Assembly (NCBI GenBank): GCA_016194835.1
Contig: JACQAU010000203.1
Location: 1-6,836 of the forward strand
Direction of reading: 5' to 3'
Length of the DNA stretch: 6,836 nucleotides
Source of the DNA: Deltaproteobacteria bacterium
Lineage (GTDB): Bacteria > Bdellovibrionota > UBA1018
The notes below the pieces were generated by a model. It did no database searches. It was not told where the DNA came from and saw nothing but the letters and a program-made list of their open reading frames with translations. The position numbers and the translations under genes were made by a program. Below are positions 5,537 to 6,836 of the stretch, in pieces; the first letter of the stretch is position 1; each line of letters begins with the position of its first letter.

Positions 5537-6325
5537 AATGCTAAAAAGTGAAATCATAAAATCCACCAGCCACGGAAAGTGTCTTTGAAAAAGCACTACT
5601 ATTTTCCCATGTACAGTAATAACTGCAACTCTTTTTCTTTTTTTAATGGCTTTTACTATTTGTCTAGCAGCTTTTTGCGCGGGCATGACAAAATATTGTG
5701 ACGTGTGGTCTTTTGTATTGGCATGGTGCCGCCCTTCGTTGTCTACTTGTCTGATTTCACTTTCTACAAAGCCAGGACTAATTTGGGTTACGGTAATTCC
5801 ATGTGGCCTCAGTTCGTGGTACAGAGCTTGTGCTAGAGCATGGATAGAAAATTTGCTCATAGAATATGCCGAAGCTTCTGGTAGTCCTACATAACCAGCA
5901 ACACTTCCTATTAAGACTAGGCTGCCCTTTGTTTTCCTGAGTGCTTCTAAAGTTGCATATATAGTTCTAAGAACTCCAAAAACATTGGTTTCAAACTGAA
6001 AGCGATAATCTTTAAGGCTAAGGTCTTCTAAATTGCCTGAAACTCCAAAACCAGCATTTGCAATCACGATGTCAATACTTCCCATTTCCTTGAGTGCACG
6101 AGCTGCTGCGTTATCTAGATCGTCTTCTTTGGTAACATCACAAGCTAATACAATGATTTTAGTGCCAAAACTTGAAAGCTCTTGTTTTAATATTTCTAGA
6201 CGTTCTATACGCCTGGCGCATAAAAATAAGTTAGCACCTAAGAGTGTCAACTCTTTAGCCAGTGCTTTTCCAATTCCTGAGGACGCTCCAGTGATGAAAA
6301 CTACTTTATTTTTTAATGAATACAT
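5513..6325 (-). CDS. Short-chain dehydrogenase/reductase (SDR), classical type
   Basis: A 270-residue oxidoreductase with a Rossmann fold. The cofactor motif TGASSGIG is at 12-19. The A37-R38-R39 stretch after the second strand favours NADP(H). D63 contacts adenine and NAG is at 90-92. The catalytic set is N114, S141, Y154 and K158 (YSMSK), with PG at 184-185 after the active site; all are intact. The C-terminus has a basic KKRKR patch and a hydrophobic stretch (about residues 240-262), suggesting contact with the membrane, as in SDRs acting on lipid-like substrates. The frame is open to an ATG at 6388, but AGGA nine bases before the ATG at 6325 and the standard SDR N-terminus (MYSLKNKVVFITGASSG) fix the start there. 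It is convergent with the acyl-CoA ligase, so a shared lipid pathway is possible but not shown. The substrate is unknown. Confidence 0.92.
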   Translation of the reverse strand: MYSLKNKVVFITGASSGIGKALAKELTLLGANLFLCARRIERLEILKQELSSFGTKIIVLACDVTKEDDLDNAAARALKEMGSIDIVIANAGFGVSGNLEDLSLKDYRFQFETNVFGVLRTIYATLEALRKTKGSLVLIGSVAGYVGLPEASAYSMSKFSIHALAQALYHELRPHGITVTQISPGFVESEIRQVDNEGRHHANTKDHTSQYFVMPAQKAARQIVKAIKKRKRVAVITVHGKIVVLFQRHFPWLVDFMISLFSIKNRPEPK

Positions 6326-6430
6326 GCCTTCGCATCCTAACATATAGACCAAAAATATATAATTGTTAAATGCATTTAGCGAAAACACTAATAACCCGAA
6401 AAGAACATTAGGCGCAAGGTAAGGAAGTTT
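6326..6430. promoter_or_regulatory. Divergent promoter region between the SDR gene and the right-edge gene
   Basis: This 105-base AT-rich gap separates two divergent starts. It contains a consensus TATAAT on the plus strand (6358-6363) without a good -35 box. A second plus-strand candidate is TTGTTA-N18-ACTAAT (6363-6392). On the minus strand TATATT (6359-6354) would suit the SDR gene but also lacks a clear -35 box. Promoters are expected in both directions, but the exact boxes are uncertain. Confidence 0.35.
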
Positions 6431-6836
6431 ATGAAAGTCGGAACTGTTGCGCTCGTTGTTGGTTATGCAGAACAGAAGGCCTCTTTGGTGGAGTTTCTCT
6501 CTGATGATCGTGAAATTGCTATTCTAGAAGCGGCTATCGTGTCTGGTGAAACAAAACCATTAGATATTGTTTATTTAGTGAGAAATCAAATAAAAAAAGA
6601 AGATGAAGAATTTGGCAATTATATCGAAGAACTTCTGTGTCGGCCATTTGTAAAACCAGAGATACAAGAGCATGCAGTAAAGTGGCTTAAGTCAAAAATA
6701 AGAGTCGAAAAATACAAAAAAGCTGAAACAGAAGCTGCACAAGTAATAGCTGGATACGCTTTTAAATTATTTTTAGAAAATCCTGACCGAAAGGATTACT
6801 TTTTGGCAGGATCTGCTGCACAGGTTAGAATACGTG
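6431..6836 (+). CDS. Partial hypothetical protein (N-terminal 135 residues; runs off right edge)
   Basis: The frame is open from ATG 6431 to the window end with no stop. AAGGA (6421-6425) lies 5 bases upstream of the ATG, a good ribosome binding site. The visible protein is rich in lysine and glutamate and appears mainly helical and soluble. The N-terminus (MKVGTVALVVGYAE) is mildly hydrophobic but too short for a clear signal peptide. The stretch from about residue 50 (RNQIKKEDEEFGNY) to 107 alternates charged and hydrophobic residues. I do not recognise a family or catalytic motif. Codon use and base composition match the neighbours, so it is probably a native gene, divergent from the SDR. 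Confidence 0.75.
   Translation, partial: MKVGTVALVVGYAEQKASLVEFLSDDREIAILEAAIVSGETKPLDIVYLVRNQIKKEDEEFGNYIEELLCRPFVKPEIQEHAVKWLKSKIRVEKYKKAETEAAQVIAGYAFKLFLENPDRKDYFLAGSAAQVRIR

Noticed and set aside
5646..5894. Plus-strand frame of 82 codons inside the dehydrogenase gene
   Set aside because: Antisense to the SDR active-site region; it only mirrors conserved codons.
6033..6347. Plus-strand frame of 104 codons over the 5' part of the dehydrogenase gene
   Set aside because: Antisense shadow of the SDR cofactor-binding half, with no ribosome site or family signature.
6326..6388. N-terminal extension of the dehydrogenase to ATG 6388, or to ATG 6343
   Set aside because: SDR proteins begin a few residues before the TGxxxGIG motif, and the AGGA site fits the ATG at 6325. 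The extension would cover the promoter region.

Overview
The window is AT-rich and densely packed. Genes have mostly short or overlapping junctions and no RNA genes, mobile elements or CRISPR arrays were seen. The gene types (TolQ/TolR-type proton channel, CheY and CheX-like chemotaxis proteins, a PilZ c-di-GMP receptor, long-chain acyl-CoA ligase) point to a Gram-negative, signalling-rich bacterium. A low-GC member of the Bdellovibrionota is my best guess, from overall flavour only; no marker gene here proves it.

Left part (1-1868, minus strand): reading in the direction of transcription, a PilZ-domain protein is followed by a single-domain CheY-like response regulator, a CheX/CheC-like phosphatase that starts directly after the regulator's stop codon, and a membrane-anchored protein that overlaps the phosphatase by 8 bases and runs off the left edge. 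The last three look translationally coupled. The phosphatase carries the full [D/S]-x3-E-x2-N-x21-P signature, so the pair probably forms a self-resetting phospho-switch.

Centre (1936-3029, plus strand): a TolQ/ExbB/MotA-type channel subunit and a TolR/ExbD-type subunit overlap by ATGA and are divergent from the PilZ gene. The shared promoter region contains a TTGACA-N17-TATTTT promoter placed so that transcription should begin at or next to the ATG, implying a leaderless mRNA. No TonB, TolA, TolB or Pal gene accompanies the pair in this window. The channel protein lacks the usual proline in its third membrane helix.

Right part (3031-6836): an isoprenylcysteine-methyltransferase-like membrane protein (minus), an AMP-forming long-chain acyl-CoA ligase (plus), a short-chain dehydrogenase (minus) and an unrecognised partial gene (plus) alternate in direction. 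Both convergent pairs (TolR-like/methyltransferase and ligase/dehydrogenase) have exactly one base between their stop codons. At the second junction an inverted repeat flanked by T-runs on both strands looks like a two-way terminator lying inside both coding ends. I see no clearly new system. The most interesting signals are the CheY-CheX coupling, the PilZ/proton-channel divergent pair, and the leaderless-looking starts.
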